Origin: Agarivorans sp050870875
Lineage (GTDB): Bacteria > Pseudomonadota > Gammaproteobacteria > Enterobacterales > Celerinatantimonadaceae
Direction of reading: 5' to 3'
Length of the DNA: 64,000 nucleotides
Assembly (NCBI RefSeq): GCF_050870875.2
Contig: NZ_CP194041.2
Coordinates: 1,240,001-1,304,000, forward strand
Shown: positions 9,098-17,696 of the stretch, in pieces
Position numbering within the stretch: position 1 is the stretch's first letter
How the letters are laid out: the number at the start of each line of letters is the position of its first letter
Notes under the pieces: generated by a model
Told to the model about the DNA's origin: nothing
The model's input: only the letters and a program-made list of their open reading frames with translations
The model's database searches: none
Made by a program: the position numbers and the translations under genes

Positions 9098-9973
9098 TTA
9101 AACCTCAGCCAAGCGTTGTTGTAGATGAGATAACATTAAACTCACTTTATTAGATAGATGTCGATTTTGTGGGTATAAAGCCCAAATGCCTTCGGGGCCT
9201 TTTTGATAAGGTATTAATAGCTCAATCAGAGCTCCACTTTGTAAATGCTTTTTAACGTAACTGTCGGGCAATTGCACAATGCCCAAACCTTTTAGTGCGG
9301 CATCCAGCAAGGCATAACCATTGTTACACTGCAGCCGCCCGCTTATTTTAAGCGCCATCGCTTTTCCCCGTTCCACAAACCGCCAGTACTCGATAGTTCC
9401 TTGTAAACAGTTATGCTGAGCCAACTCGCTCACCACATGCGGTGAGCCATGTTGCGCCAAGTAGGCTGGGGAAGCGCAAACATGCAAGCTGCGCTGGGCG
9501 AGGCGCTTCGCCATCATACTCGAGTCGGGCAGTTCGCCCAGTCTAATCGCCAAATCTATGGCTTGATCCACTAAATCAATCTTTTGGTTACTGAGTTGGA
9601 GTGATACCTCCAACTCTGGGTATTGCAGGCAAAAATCATTCACCGCTGGTGCAATATGTTGTTCACCAAAGGTCACCGGTGCGGTCATACGTAACTTACC
9701 ACGAGGCGTATTCTGTAAGTTGTTTAAGCTGCGCTCGGCGTCAAGCAAACCCTCGATCAATGGCCTACACTGTTGATAAAACAACAGGCCACTGTCGGTA
9801 GCCGATACTCGCCGAGTGGTGCGATAAAACAATTTAGTGGCTAAACGTATTTCTAGTTGAGAAATTTGACGACTCACCTGGGCGGTAGAAATACCTAAAC
9901 GTTGTGCGGCAGCAGTGAAACTTTCGGTTTCAACGACCGAAACAAACTCGTTAATACCGTCCCACTGGAACAT
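9098..9973 (-). CDS. LysR-family transcriptional regulator
   Basis: A LysR regulator of about 291 residues. The helix-turn-helix is in SFTAAAQRLGISTAQVSRQI, and the effector domain begins at GKLRMTAPVTFGEQHIAP. ATG 9973 has GAGG about ten bases upstream and gives the family N-terminus FQWDGINEFVSV. An in-frame ATG at 10012 would add 13 residues. It is transcribed divergently from the glutathione-dependent formaldehyde dehydrogenase gene, so it is the best local candidate to control frmA-frmB. That differs from E. coli, where FrmR, an unrelated repressor, does this. The C-terminal half also keeps the NNGYALLDAALKGLGI segment. Confidence 0.87.
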   Translation of the reverse strand: MFQWDGINEFVSVVETESFTAAAQRLGISTAQVSRQISQLEIRLATKLFYRTTRRVSATDSGLLFYQQCRPLIEGLLDAERSLNNLQNTPRGKLRMTAPVTFGEQHIAPAVNDFCLQYPELEVSLQLSNQKIDLVDQAIDLAIRLGELPDSSMMAKRLAQRSLHVCASPAYLAQHGSPHVVSELAQHNCLQGTIEYWRFVERGKAMALKISGRLQCNNGYALLDAALKGLGIVQLPDSYVKKHLQSGALIELLIPYQKGPEGIWALYPQNRHLSNKVSLMLSHLQQRLAEV

Positions 9974-10085
9974 AGCGGCCAACCTCGTTGCAGATACTGA
10001 TTGCTTAAACATTACCAGCCATCATCAAGCAATGATTTGGCCGATATTGTTACTACACAGTAAAAGTGAATTAATGAATTGCTAG

Positions 10086-10123
10086 ATTATCACCAATTAA
10101 GAAACAAATATAATATTGTGATG
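10086..10123 (+). promoter_or_regulatory. Probable frmA promoter with flanking inverted repeat
   Basis: A perfect TATAAT lies at 10109-10114, about 50 bases before frmA. It is flanked by half-sites ATCAC (10089-10093) and GTGAT (10118-10122), an inverted repeat suitable for a LysR-type regulator such as the divergent gene. The -35 element is not clear. Confidence 0.4.
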
Positions 10124-10167
10124 AATACGCCTTTTAGGCGACAACGAATACATAGTGAGGAAGCGCG

Positions 10168-11298
10168 ATGACTGCCAAAACCATTCAATCAAAAGCTGCC
10201 GTAGCATGGGCTGCTGGCCAACCATTAAAAATGGAAATTGTTGATGTAGCCCCCCCTAAAGCGGGTGAAGTGCGGGTAAAAATTATTGCCTCAGGTGTAT
10301 GCCACACGGATGCATTTACCTTATCGGGCGATGATCCGGAAGGGATATTCCCGGCGATTCTGGGCCATGAAGGCGGCGGCATTGTCGAATCGATTGGTGA
10401 AGGGGTAAGCAGCGTTAAGGTGGGCGATCACGTGATCCCGCTTTATACACCAGAGTGTGGCGAATGTAAGTTTTGTAAATCGGGTAAAACCAACCTTTGT
10501 CAAAAGATCCGCGAAACTCAAGGCAAGGGGCTAATGCCCGACGGAACCACTCGCTTCTCTATCAACGGTCAGCCGATTTTTCATTACATGGGGTGCTCGA
10601 CGTTTAGTGAATATACGGTATTACCGGAAATCTCACTCGCCAAAATCAACCAAGAGGCACCTCTCGAAGAAGTCTGTTTGTTAGGTTGCGGCGTGACCAC
10701 TGGGATGGGCGCGGTCGCCAACACCGCCAACGTTCAAGCGGGCGATACTGTGGCAGTATTTGGTTTGGGTGGCATTGGTTTATCCGCCATTATTGGCGCT
10801 CAGATGGCCAAAGCGGGCCGCATTATTGCTATCGACATTAACCAATCGAAATTTGAATTAGCCCAAAAGCTTGGTGCGACCGATTGTGTTAATCCAAAAA
10901 ATTTCGACAAGCCAATTCAAGAAGTGATTGTCGATATGACCGATGGTGGTGTCGACTTCTCGTTTGAATGTGTGGGTAACGTTCACCTGATGCGTAGCGC
11001 TTTAGAGTGTTGCCATAAAGGTTGGGGCGAGTCGGTGATTATTGGTGTTGCCGGTGCCGGCCAAGAAATATCAACTCGACCATTCCAGTTGGTCACAGGG
11101 CGTGTATGGAGAGGCTCGGCATTTGGTGGTGTAAAAGGTCGCTCCGAGTTACCTGAGTATGTAGAACGTTACATGGCTGGAGAGTTTAAGCTAGACGATT
11201 TTATTACCCACACCATGGCCTTAGATAAAGTTAACGAAGCTTTTGACTTGATGCACCAAGGGAAGAGTATTCGTAGTGTTATTCATTTCGATAAATAA
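10168..11298 (+). CDS. frmA: S-(hydroxymethyl)glutathione dehydrogenase / class III alcohol dehydrogenase
   Basis: Zinc enzyme that oxidises the formaldehyde-glutathione adduct to S-formylglutathione with NAD+. It also reduces S-nitrosoglutathione in many bacteria. The 376 residues include the catalytic zinc ligands in GVCHTDAFTLSG and GHEGGGIVESIGEGV, the structural zinc cysteines in CGECKFCKSGKTNLC, and the NAD-binding FGLGGIGLSAI. ATG 10168 has GTGAGGAAG upstream. The partner hydrolase gene follows 94 bases downstream, giving the two-step glutathione-dependent formaldehyde pathway. A divergent LysR gene is the likely regulator. Confidence 0.95.
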   Translation: MTAKTIQSKAAVAWAAGQPLKMEIVDVAPPKAGEVRVKIIASGVCHTDAFTLSGDDPEGIFPAILGHEGGGIVESIGEGVSSVKVGDHVIPLYTPECGECKFCKSGKTNLCQKIRETQGKGLMPDGTTRFSINGQPIFHYMGCSTFSEYTVLPEISLAKINQEAPLEEVCLLGCGVTTGMGAVANTANVQAGDTVAVFGLGGIGLSAIIGAQMAKAGRIIAIDINQSKFELAQKLGATDCVNPKNFDKPIQEVIVDMTDGGVDFSFECVGNVHLMRSALECCHKGWGESVIIGVAGAGQEISTRPFQLVTGRVWRGSAFGGVKGRSELPEYVERYMAGEFKLDDFITHTMALDKVNEAFDLMHQGKSIRSVIHFDK

Positions 11299-11392
11299 TG
11301 AATAAACCACATGCAAAACAGTGTGCTAATGCATTAAACCAAGCGTATTGGCACTGTTATTTTATTCACTTTGACCAATAAGGATAAGCTAA

Positions 11393-12232
11393 ATGCACGA
11401 CATTGAACTTATCAGTGCCAATAAAAGCTTTGGGGGCTGGCACAAACGCTACAGCCACCGCGCGAGCAGTTTAAATGGGCTCGCGCAGTTTGCGATTTTT
11501 TTGCCGCCACAGGCTAGCGCTAAGCAGCCAGTACCGGTCTTGTACTGGCTGTCAGGGCTAACTTGTAACGACGAAAACTTTATGCAGAAAGCTGGTGCAC
11601 AGCGTATGGCTGCCGAGTTAGGCATTGCCATTGTTGCGCCCGATACCAGCCCTCGTGGTGACGAGGTGGCCGATGATGAAGCTTACGACCTAGGCCAGGG
11701 CGCGGGGTTTTACCTAAATGCCAGCCAAGCCCCATGGAAGCAGCATTACCACATGTACGACTACATTGTGAGTGAACTGCCTGCATTAATTGAGTCCTGT
11801 TTTCCGGTCAGTAGCAAGCGGGCAATTGCTGGACACTCGATGGGGGGACATGGCGCCTTAACCATTGCTTTGCGCAATCCGCAACGTTTTAGTTCGGTAT
11901 CGGCATTTAGCCCTATTTGTAATCCTAGTGCGGTGCCGTGGGGTAAAAAAGCCTTTACCGCTTACTTAGGCAGTGATCCGCAACACTGGGCAGAATACGA
12001 CGCTAGCCTGCTCATGAGTGAAGCGAAGCAGTTTGTTCCTGCGTTGGTTGATCAGGGAGAGGCAGACCAATTTTTAGCAGAGCAACTAAAACCAGAAGCA
12101 TTAACGGCAGCGGCGAAGCAAAGCGCTTATCCCTTACGCCTCAATATGCATACTGGTTACGACCATAGCTATTTTTTTATCGCCAGCTTTATTGAGTCTC
12201 ACCTGCTGTTTCACGCCAAACACTTCGCTTGA
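11393..12232 (+). CDS. frmB: S-formylglutathione hydrolase
   Basis: Serine hydrolase that cleaves S-formylglutathione to formate and glutathione, the second step after FrmA. At 279 residues it has the usual length. The esterase nucleophile is Ser149 in GHSMGGHGALTIALRNP, and the segment YWLSGLTCNDENFMQKAGAQ is diagnostic for the family. The conserved DQGEADQFL and the terminal HTGYDHSYFFIASFI supply the Asp and His of the catalytic triad. AAGGATAAG precedes ATG 11393. It is co-oriented with frmA and followed by a strong terminator. Confidence 0.94.
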   Translation: MHDIELISANKSFGGWHKRYSHRASSLNGLAQFAIFLPPQASAKQPVPVLYWLSGLTCNDENFMQKAGAQRMAAELGIAIVAPDTSPRGDEVADDEAYDLGQGAGFYLNASQAPWKQHYHMYDYIVSELPALIESCFPVSSKRAIAGHSMGGHGALTIALRNPQRFSSVSAFSPICNPSAVPWGKKAFTAYLGSDPQHWAEYDASLLMSEAKQFVPALVDQGEADQFLAEQLKPEALTAAAKQSAYPLRLNMHTGYDHSYFFIASFIESHLLFHAKHFA

Positions 12233-12277
12233 AGTTCGTGAAATACCATGGCAATCATAGCTTTATTGCCAAGTCAT

Positions 12278-12303
12278 AAAAACCAGGCTGCGCCTGGTTT
12301 TTT
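12278..12303 (+). terminator. Bidirectional intrinsic terminator after frmB
   Basis: Stem ACCAGGC/GCCTGGT with loop TGC, extended by an A run and a T run on either side. It lies between two convergent genes and can serve both strands. Confidence 0.88.
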
Positions 12304-12375
12304 ACCAACAATCAAGACACCGCGGCTAACGAGCGGAAGGTTCGAATGGCTGTTTTGGTCTATTCGGTCTCATCA

Positions 12376-13830
12376 TTAGGTATCCGATGGCATGAAACCA
12401 GTACCGACATCGGCCGTAATTTTAGTTGAACCATTTGACTGCACAGAGCTTAGTTTTGGACTTTGAAAAAATATGAGCGTGCCAATGATGAATAGCCATG
12501 TACAAAGCAATCCGGTTGTTGTTGCCATCGCGACCAGATAACCATGCGATAACATGACTGCGTAAATTGCGCCAAAAAAAGCGGTTCCGAGAGCAAAGCA
12601 TGCTTGCTGTACGGTGATTAATGCACTACTTGCTTCACTAGCATGCTGTTTTCCAACATGAGAAAGGGCAATTCGAAAAGCGGAGGTAAGCATCAAGGCG
12701 TTCCCTATTCCGACTAAACCAGTTGCGCTAACAAGATGCCACACCTGTAGCGTACTCCCAAATAACCAGAACAAACCAAGCGTAAGTAAGAAACCGAGAA
12801 AAGATAAAACCACGCCAAGGACAAAGCTCCAATAGTGACCGATGCGCTGTGTTATCGGTCGACTGAGTAATGAGCCGACAAAGAACATGATTCCCAAGGC
12901 AATAAAGCTATTACCTGATTGAAGTGGCGTAAAATGAAGCTCTGTTTGCAAGCACAGCGCGGTTACAAACAGATACCCAGGATAGGTAAAGGTAACAGTT
13001 GCTTCCGCCATGAAACCGCTCATCACCATTGGCGTTTTAAATAATGAAGGAGGGAAGAGTGGTTGTTGACCGCGGATTTCTTTGCGTTTTTCTATGCCCC
13101 ATAAGCCACAGCCGATAGGGAATAGACCAAGCAATAAGCACCATAGCGTTGGCCATCGTTCGCCCAACGTCACTGGTAGTAATAAACAGAGTAACAACAG
13201 TGCGAATAAGGTGATGCCAGCCAAATCCATTTCCGGTTTATGCGCTGCACGGGTTTCAGGAATAATGAAATAACCTACAGCTAAAATCAGCAGGCACACT
13301 GGAATATTAACAAAAAATGCAACCCGCCAGCTTAAGCCAAATAAATCAGCGGAAACAAGCCATCCTCCAAGCACTTGCCCAATCGCGACCGAAAGCCCAG
13401 CGATTGCCGTATAGAGCCCAACCGCACGACTATGACGCTCACCCGCTAAGGTTGCATGGATCGTAGCAAGAATTTGCGGCATCAATAAGGCGGCAAATAC
13501 GCCCTGTAAAAGACGACCAGCCAACATCGTAATAATATTTGTCGCAAGCCCACATACTGCAGAAGCAACACAAAACCCAACGATACCAAGCATAAATAGA
13601 CGCTTTCGACCATAACGCTCGCCTAGGCGTCCGCCCGTCGCAATCAGCGTTGCAAAACTAAGCGCATACACCGCAACAATTAACATTAGTCCTGTTTCAT
13701 CCGTGACTAGGGTTTGCCCCATCACATCAAGTGAGACGTTCACAATAGAAAAATCGATCTGTGGTAAAAGTTGCCCCATGACCAATAGCAAAAGAGCAAA
13801 TATTGAAAGCGATTGATGCTTAAGGTTCAT
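12376..13830 (-). CDS. MFS multidrug exporter, DHA2 (14-helix) type
   Basis: A 484-residue integral membrane protein with about 14 hydrophobic helices, fitting the EmrB/QacA drug:H+ antiporter group. Motif A appears as GGRLGERYGRKR after helix 2. The antiporter motif C glycine pattern is seen in AIAGLSVAIGQVLGGWL, and the N-terminal DFSIVNVSLDVMG segment (motif D1) is typical of DHA2 members. Substrate is unknown. It is transcribed divergently from an MmyB-like regulator, with a palindrome between them, so it is probably repressed or induced by that protein. No membrane-fusion partner is adjacent. Confidence 0.87.
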   Translation of the reverse strand: MNLKHQSLSIFALLLLVMGQLLPQIDFSIVNVSLDVMGQTLVTDETGLMLIVAVYALSFATLIATGGRLGERYGRKRLFMLGIVGFCVASAVCGLATNIITMLAGRLLQGVFAALLMPQILATIHATLAGERHSRAVGLYTAIAGLSVAIGQVLGGWLVSADLFGLSWRVAFFVNIPVCLLILAVGYFIIPETRAAHKPEMDLAGITLFALLLLCLLLPVTLGERWPTLWCLLLGLFPIGCGLWGIEKRKEIRGQQPLFPPSLFKTPMVMSGFMAEATVTFTYPGYLFVTALCLQTELHFTPLQSGNSFIALGIMFFVGSLLSRPITQRIGHYWSFVLGVVLSFLGFLLTLGLFWLFGSTLQVWHLVSATGLVGIGNALMLTSAFRIALSHVGKQHASEASSALITVQQACFALGTAFFGAIYAVMLSHGYLVAMATTTGLLCTWLFIIGTLIFFQSPKLSSVQSNGSTKITADVGTGFMPSDT

Positions 13831-13856
13831 AAAAGGTCCCTGAAACGTATTTCAAA

Positions 13857-13878
13857 TCATAATGTCGCGCTATTATGA
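13857..13878. promoter_or_regulatory. Palindrome between MFS exporter and XRE regulator (candidate operator)
   Basis: TCATAAT and ATTATGA are perfect seven-base arms around an eight-base GC-rich centre; 18 of 22 positions are symmetric. It lies 27 bases upstream of the exporter start and about 60 before the regulator start. Confidence 0.5.
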
Positions 13879-13939
13879 GTGGAATTTAGAGTCGTACAAG
13901 AAACTACTTAGACACGTATAATTGATATCAGGATAGAAG

Positions 13940-14776
13940 ATGCTCGGTAATAACTTGCAAGTTATCGGCGATTTTTTACGTCGTAAACGAGAGAATTTAG
14001 CGCCAGAGATGATAGGGCTCCCCAAACCAGCTCGCACTCGAACGCCCGGGTTGAGACGCGAAGACGTGGCCGCTATCGCAGGGATAAGTACCGTGTGGTA
14101 TAGCAAAATCGAACGAGGAAAGGCTGCAGGTATTTCTCCTGAAGTACTCGCAGCGCTCTGTCAGACACTGCGTTTAAGCTTATCAGAAGAACAATACCTC
14201 AAGACGCTTGCCTTATCTGGGCAAACCGAGGTCAAAGATCCGTGTATGTATATCACTCGAGAAACGCAGCGGCTTTTAACACAGTTGAATCCGCTTCCGG
14301 CCTTGCTGGTGAATGACTATTTCGACATTATTGAATGTAATCAATCATTTAATCGATTGTGTGGGTTTGATGTGAATGCTCTTCCGGAAGAAGAGCGAAA
14401 TTATATCTATCTCACCATGACTCACAGCAAATGGCAGCAGTTTTTACAGATCAACGATAAGCATATTCTGGCAGAGCAACTGACCCGGATGGCTGGCTTT
14501 TTACGCAGTGCAAGCGCCTCACGTTCCAATGATCTGATCTTAAAAAAACGGGTCTGTCATTTTCAGAATACCTCAGCTATTTTTACTGAAGCATGGGCGC
14601 GCAATACCGTGCTACAGCCGGAACAGTTTCAGTTTGATTTTGTACATGCCGAACTAGGTTTGCTCTCGCTTAAAAAACAAATATGGTGGAGCTTTAGTGG
14701 CGATACGACTAGCGGTCGATTAAATATTTATCACCCTCAAAATGACGAAGATTACCAACGTTTAGCCAATATCTGA
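13940..14776 (+). CDS. XRE-family regulator with MmyB-like ligand domain
   Basis: A 278-residue regulator. An N-terminal XRE helix-turn-helix (about residues 8-80, with PGLRREDVAAIAGIS and YSKIERGK) is followed by the MmyB-type C-terminal domain seen in LPALLVNDYFDIIECNQSF and the terminal YHPQNDEDYQRL. In this family the C-terminal domain is thought to bind a small ligand, possibly a fatty acid in the MmyB structure. ATG 13940 follows GATAGAAG. Being divergent from the DHA2 exporter suggests it controls that gene. It is convergent with the second exporter. Confidence 0.85.
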   Translation: MLGNNLQVIGDFLRRKRENLAPEMIGLPKPARTRTPGLRREDVAAIAGISTVWYSKIERGKAAGISPEVLAALCQTLRLSLSEEQYLKTLALSGQTEVKDPCMYITRETQRLLTQLNPLPALLVNDYFDIIECNQSFNRLCGFDVNALPEEERNYIYLTMTHSKWQQFLQINDKHILAEQLTRMAGFLRSASASRSNDLILKKRVCHFQNTSAIFTEAWARNTVLQPEQFQFDFVHAELGLLSLKKQIWWSFSGDTTSGRLNIYHPQNDEDYQRLANI

Positions 14777-14802
14777 TGGCATTCTGTGGTGATAAATAAG
14801 GG

Positions 14803-15981
14803 CTAGTAAGCGTCTGCTAAGCTAGATTTTTTTTGATGAAGACGCCCACGTCTGAAGTACAAAACCATAATCAAGCCAAGCACTGCGGTGCCAGAACCAG
14901 CTAAAGGAACCGAAGACAATCCTAGCTCCGCACTAATCACTGCCCCACCGAGCACTGCGCCAAGCGCATTACCAAGATTAAAGGCACCAATATTCATTGC
15001 AGATGCCAGATTGGGCGCTTCTTTGGCCTCCTGCACAACCAATGACTGCAATGGTGGAACCATAGCAAAGCTGGCAATGCCCCAGAGGAAGATCAAGGGT
15101 GCCGCGAGTATCTGAGATGATGTGCTTACTGAAAAAATCGCGAGTAAGACAATCACTGAAACCAAAGAGACGATCAGCGTTAAATCCAGCGAGCGATCCG
15201 CGTAGCGACCACCGAGAATATTTCCGATGGCGAGACCTAAGCCATACAACATCAACATCGCAGTGACAAAAGCCGTTGAGGCATGCGTTTCATCTTGCAA
15301 AATTGGCACAATATAAGTAAATACGGTGAACATTGAACTGGCGCTGACGACAGTTAATAGTAACGCCGCCAGTACGGGGCCTTTGGTTAATACCCGAAGT
15401 TCATCACGCATGTTCACTTTACGCTCATTAGCAAGTGGTGGTAATGAAATCCTCAAGGCGAACATGGTCACTAAGCCAATTGCAGCAATGGCGAAAAAAG
15501 CGGGACGCCAACCAATGGTTTCACCGATAAATGATGCCAAAGGAACGCCACCAATGGTTGCAAGGGTGAGTCCTGAAAACATCGCCGCCACGGCACCCGC
15601 ACGCTTTTCTATTGGAACTATGCTGGTTGCGACGACAGCACCAACCCCAAAGAAAGCACCATGATTGAATGACGTGACGATTCGTCCAATCATTAATGTG
15701 GTATAGCTATCGGCCATCGCGGACACCAAATTACCTAAGGTAAAAATACCCATCGACAGCAGCAGTAAACGTCGGCGTGACATATTGGCAAACGCCAACG
15801 TCATGACTGGGGCCCCAATTAAAACCCCAAAGGCATATGCACTAATTAGCAACCCGGCTGTAGGAATCGAAACCGCTAAATCGTGGGCAATAACCGGTAA
15901 CATCCCCATCGGGGAAAACTCGGTCACACCAATACCAAAAGCACCAATGGCAAGTGCGAACAAAGGAGCATTGAATTTCAT
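14803..15981 (-). CDS. MFS transporter, DHA1 family (YdhP/AraJ-like)
   Basis: A 392-residue protein with about 12 membrane helices. The N-terminus FALAIGAFGIGVTEFSPMG is typical of YdhP/AraJ-type transporters. The loop after helix 2 contains the short motif-A remnant ANMSRRRLLLLSMG, and motif C is ATIGGVPLASFIGETIGWR. Substrate is unknown; relatives are drug or sugar efflux pumps. A LysR gene is divergent 99 bases away, the usual layout for this transporter type. Confidence 0.85.
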   Translation of the reverse strand: MKFNAPLFALAIGAFGIGVTEFSPMGMLPVIAHDLAVSIPTAGLLISAYAFGVLIGAPVMTLAFANMSRRRLLLLSMGIFTLGNLVSAMADSYTTLMIGRIVTSFNHGAFFGVGAVVATSIVPIEKRAGAVAAMFSGLTLATIGGVPLASFIGETIGWRPAFFAIAAIGLVTMFALRISLPPLANERKVNMRDELRVLTKGPVLAALLLTVVSASSMFTVFTYIVPILQDETHASTAFVTAMLMLYGLGLAIGNILGGRYADRSLDLTLIVSLVSVIVLLAIFSVSTSSQILAAPLIFLWGIASFAMVPPLQSLVVQEAKEAPNLASAMNIGAFNLGNALGAVLGGAVISAELGLSSVPLAGSGTAVLGLIMVLYFRRGRLHQKKSSLADAY

Positions 15982-16080
15982 ATAAAATCTCGTTAATTTA
16001 TGATGTAAAGGAATATAGCTAAATCGCTAGCCTATGAATATCCTGTTGAATGGTCACACAGCTTTGCATTGGAATCACAA

Positions 16081-16998
16081 ATGAAACAGGGCAAAACAGA
16101 TAGAACCGCAGAAATGGAAACCTTTCTGTCGGTAGCGTGTACTGGCAGCTTAAGTGGTGCAGCGAGAGAATTAGGGCTCAGCCCATCAGCAGTTAGCCGT
16201 ATCATGACTCGAATTGAAAAACGACTCGGTATTCGTCTGATTGTGCGCAGTACACGCAGCCTTCATCTTACCAGTGAAGGTGAATCTTACGCACTTGCAG
16301 CCCGCAGGATCTTAAAAGATTTAGACGATACAGAATCAGCGCTCGCTAACCGTGGACGCCCCAGTGGGATCATCAAAGTCAGCACTGCGACGGCACATAG
16401 TCGGCTAAGCATCGTGCCTTTGTTTAAGGAATTTCTGCAACGCTATCCCAATATTGTGGTCGAGATGGATGTCAGCGATCAAATCAGTAATGTGAGTGCA
16501 GGCGATACCGATATTGCTATCCGTTTTGGTCCATTACCAGACAGTGGACTGCATGCCCGTCGCTTGGGAGAGACCGGCCGAACCGTGGTCGCTTCACCCG
16601 AGTATCTTGCTGATGCAGGTATTCCACAAACACCAGCGGACTTAAAATATCATAATTGTTTGGATTTTAGTTTTCGACGCTTAGAACCCGGCTGGCCGTT
16701 TCGAGAAAATGGTCAGGATTTTATGCTACCGGTAAGCGGTAATATCATCGCAAATAACGGTGAAACTCTCGTTGAACTCGCGCTACAAGGAATTGGAATT
16801 ACTCGGGTAGGTAATTTTCATATTGAACAGCTTTTGGCCGATGGACAGTTAGTGCCTTTATTAGAAGATTTTAATCCCCAAGACCGAGAATCCATTCATG
16901 CTGTTTTCATCGGTGGTCAAAATATCCCTGCGAGGGTTCGTGTATTTGTCGACTACTTGGTTGAGAAAATGATGCAAAGCAGTGCTTCGCAATCATGA
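16081..16998 (+). CDS. LysR-family transcriptional regulator
   Basis: A LysR regulator of 305 residues, with the helix-turn-helix in GSLSGAARELGLSPSAVSRI and the effector domain beginning GIIKVSTATAHSRLSIVPLF. I start at ATG 16081; the frame extends four codons to a TTG at 16069, which is less likely. It is divergent from the YdhP-like MFS gene, so it probably regulates that transporter. The intergenic sequence has imperfect dyads, including AGCTAAATCGCTAGC near 16020, but no box I would defend. Confidence 0.87.
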   Translation: MKQGKTDRTAEMETFLSVACTGSLSGAARELGLSPSAVSRIMTRIEKRLGIRLIVRSTRSLHLTSEGESYALAARRILKDLDDTESALANRGRPSGIIKVSTATAHSRLSIVPLFKEFLQRYPNIVVEMDVSDQISNVSAGDTDIAIRFGPLPDSGLHARRLGETGRTVVASPEYLADAGIPQTPADLKYHNCLDFSFRRLEPGWPFRENGQDFMLPVSGNIIANNGETLVELALQGIGITRVGNFHIEQLLADGQLVPLLEDFNPQDRESIHAVFIGGQNIPARVRVFVDYLVEKMMQSSASQS

Positions 16999-17696
16999 AA
17001 AGAACATCGTTGTCCAGCCATCATCCGTTAGTTTTTAGCTTGGTATATGCCAATGGCTAGTGATTCCCTTGCTGTAACAAGGCGCTGTTACTTTTCATAA
17101 GCAGTTCTCTTTACAAGGAATATGATGAATCAGTGTTTTCAATCTCGATACATTATTGGGCTACATTTCGAAGGAAGTACCGATCGATTAATACTAAATA
17201 ATCGGGATTTATATCATGAAAAACACAAAAGAGTTTTAAGGGGCAATTCGGGCATGTAAAGCAGGAAGCATTTTGAAAAAAGCAGTGCTATTCAGATTGT
17301 CCATTTTGTTGGTATTTGCTTCTGGTTATGGGTGTTATCTGTCTAATTGGATTAGACACAAGAGATAGTCAGGTCAGCCACATTTATAGTCATTTAAACT
17401 GCTCTGTCTGGAGTGTTTTTTTTTACGTCTAAGCAACGAATCAGTCATATCTGAATTGCTCTCCATTCAGAAATGAACCTCGTGCAATGGACAGTATTCG
17501 CTACGATGAGTCCTCTTTAATCCTTGATATGTGATGGTTTCGGTGTGCTTTGTCGTGATTTTAAAAGGGATATTGCTTATTTATTGCTGCGGCTTTCGCG
17601 GTGTTGATATTAAACTCGAATGAGTTGATGGGCTTACTTTAAAGTTGGCCGTTGAAAGCGCTATAATTTGGCTTTGATTCATCATGAGTTGCGACA
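16999..17696. other. Gene-poor stretch between LysR and lipase genes
   Basis: About 700 bases with no recognisable gene. GTAACA/TGTTAC around AGGCGC followed by TTTT (17074-17095) is a weak terminator candidate for the LysR gene. A short hydrophobic frame at 17273-17368 is listed separately. The rest shows nothing I can name. Confidence 0.45.
17273..17368 (+). CDS. Possible 31-residue membrane peptide
   Basis: TTG 17273 is preceded by AGGAAG at a suitable distance. The frame encodes a lysine-led hydrophobic segment (KKAVLFRLSILLVFASGYGC) and a basic tail ending RHKR, the shape of a small membrane protein or a broken signal peptide. The cysteine after SGYG resembles a lipobox only loosely. 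I recognise no family, and such short frames arise by chance. Confidence 0.2.
   Translation: MKKAVLFRLSILLVFASGYGCYLSNWIRHKR

Noticed and set aside
15326..15664. Plus-strand frame of 112 residues inside the YdhP-like MFS gene
   Set aside because: Alanine/threonine-rich reverse reading of transmembrane codons; the opposite strand is clearly coding.
12376..16998. Horizontally acquired resistance island
   Set aside because: Two MFS-regulator pairs are adjacent, but there are no integrase, repeat borders or obvious composition change to support transfer.
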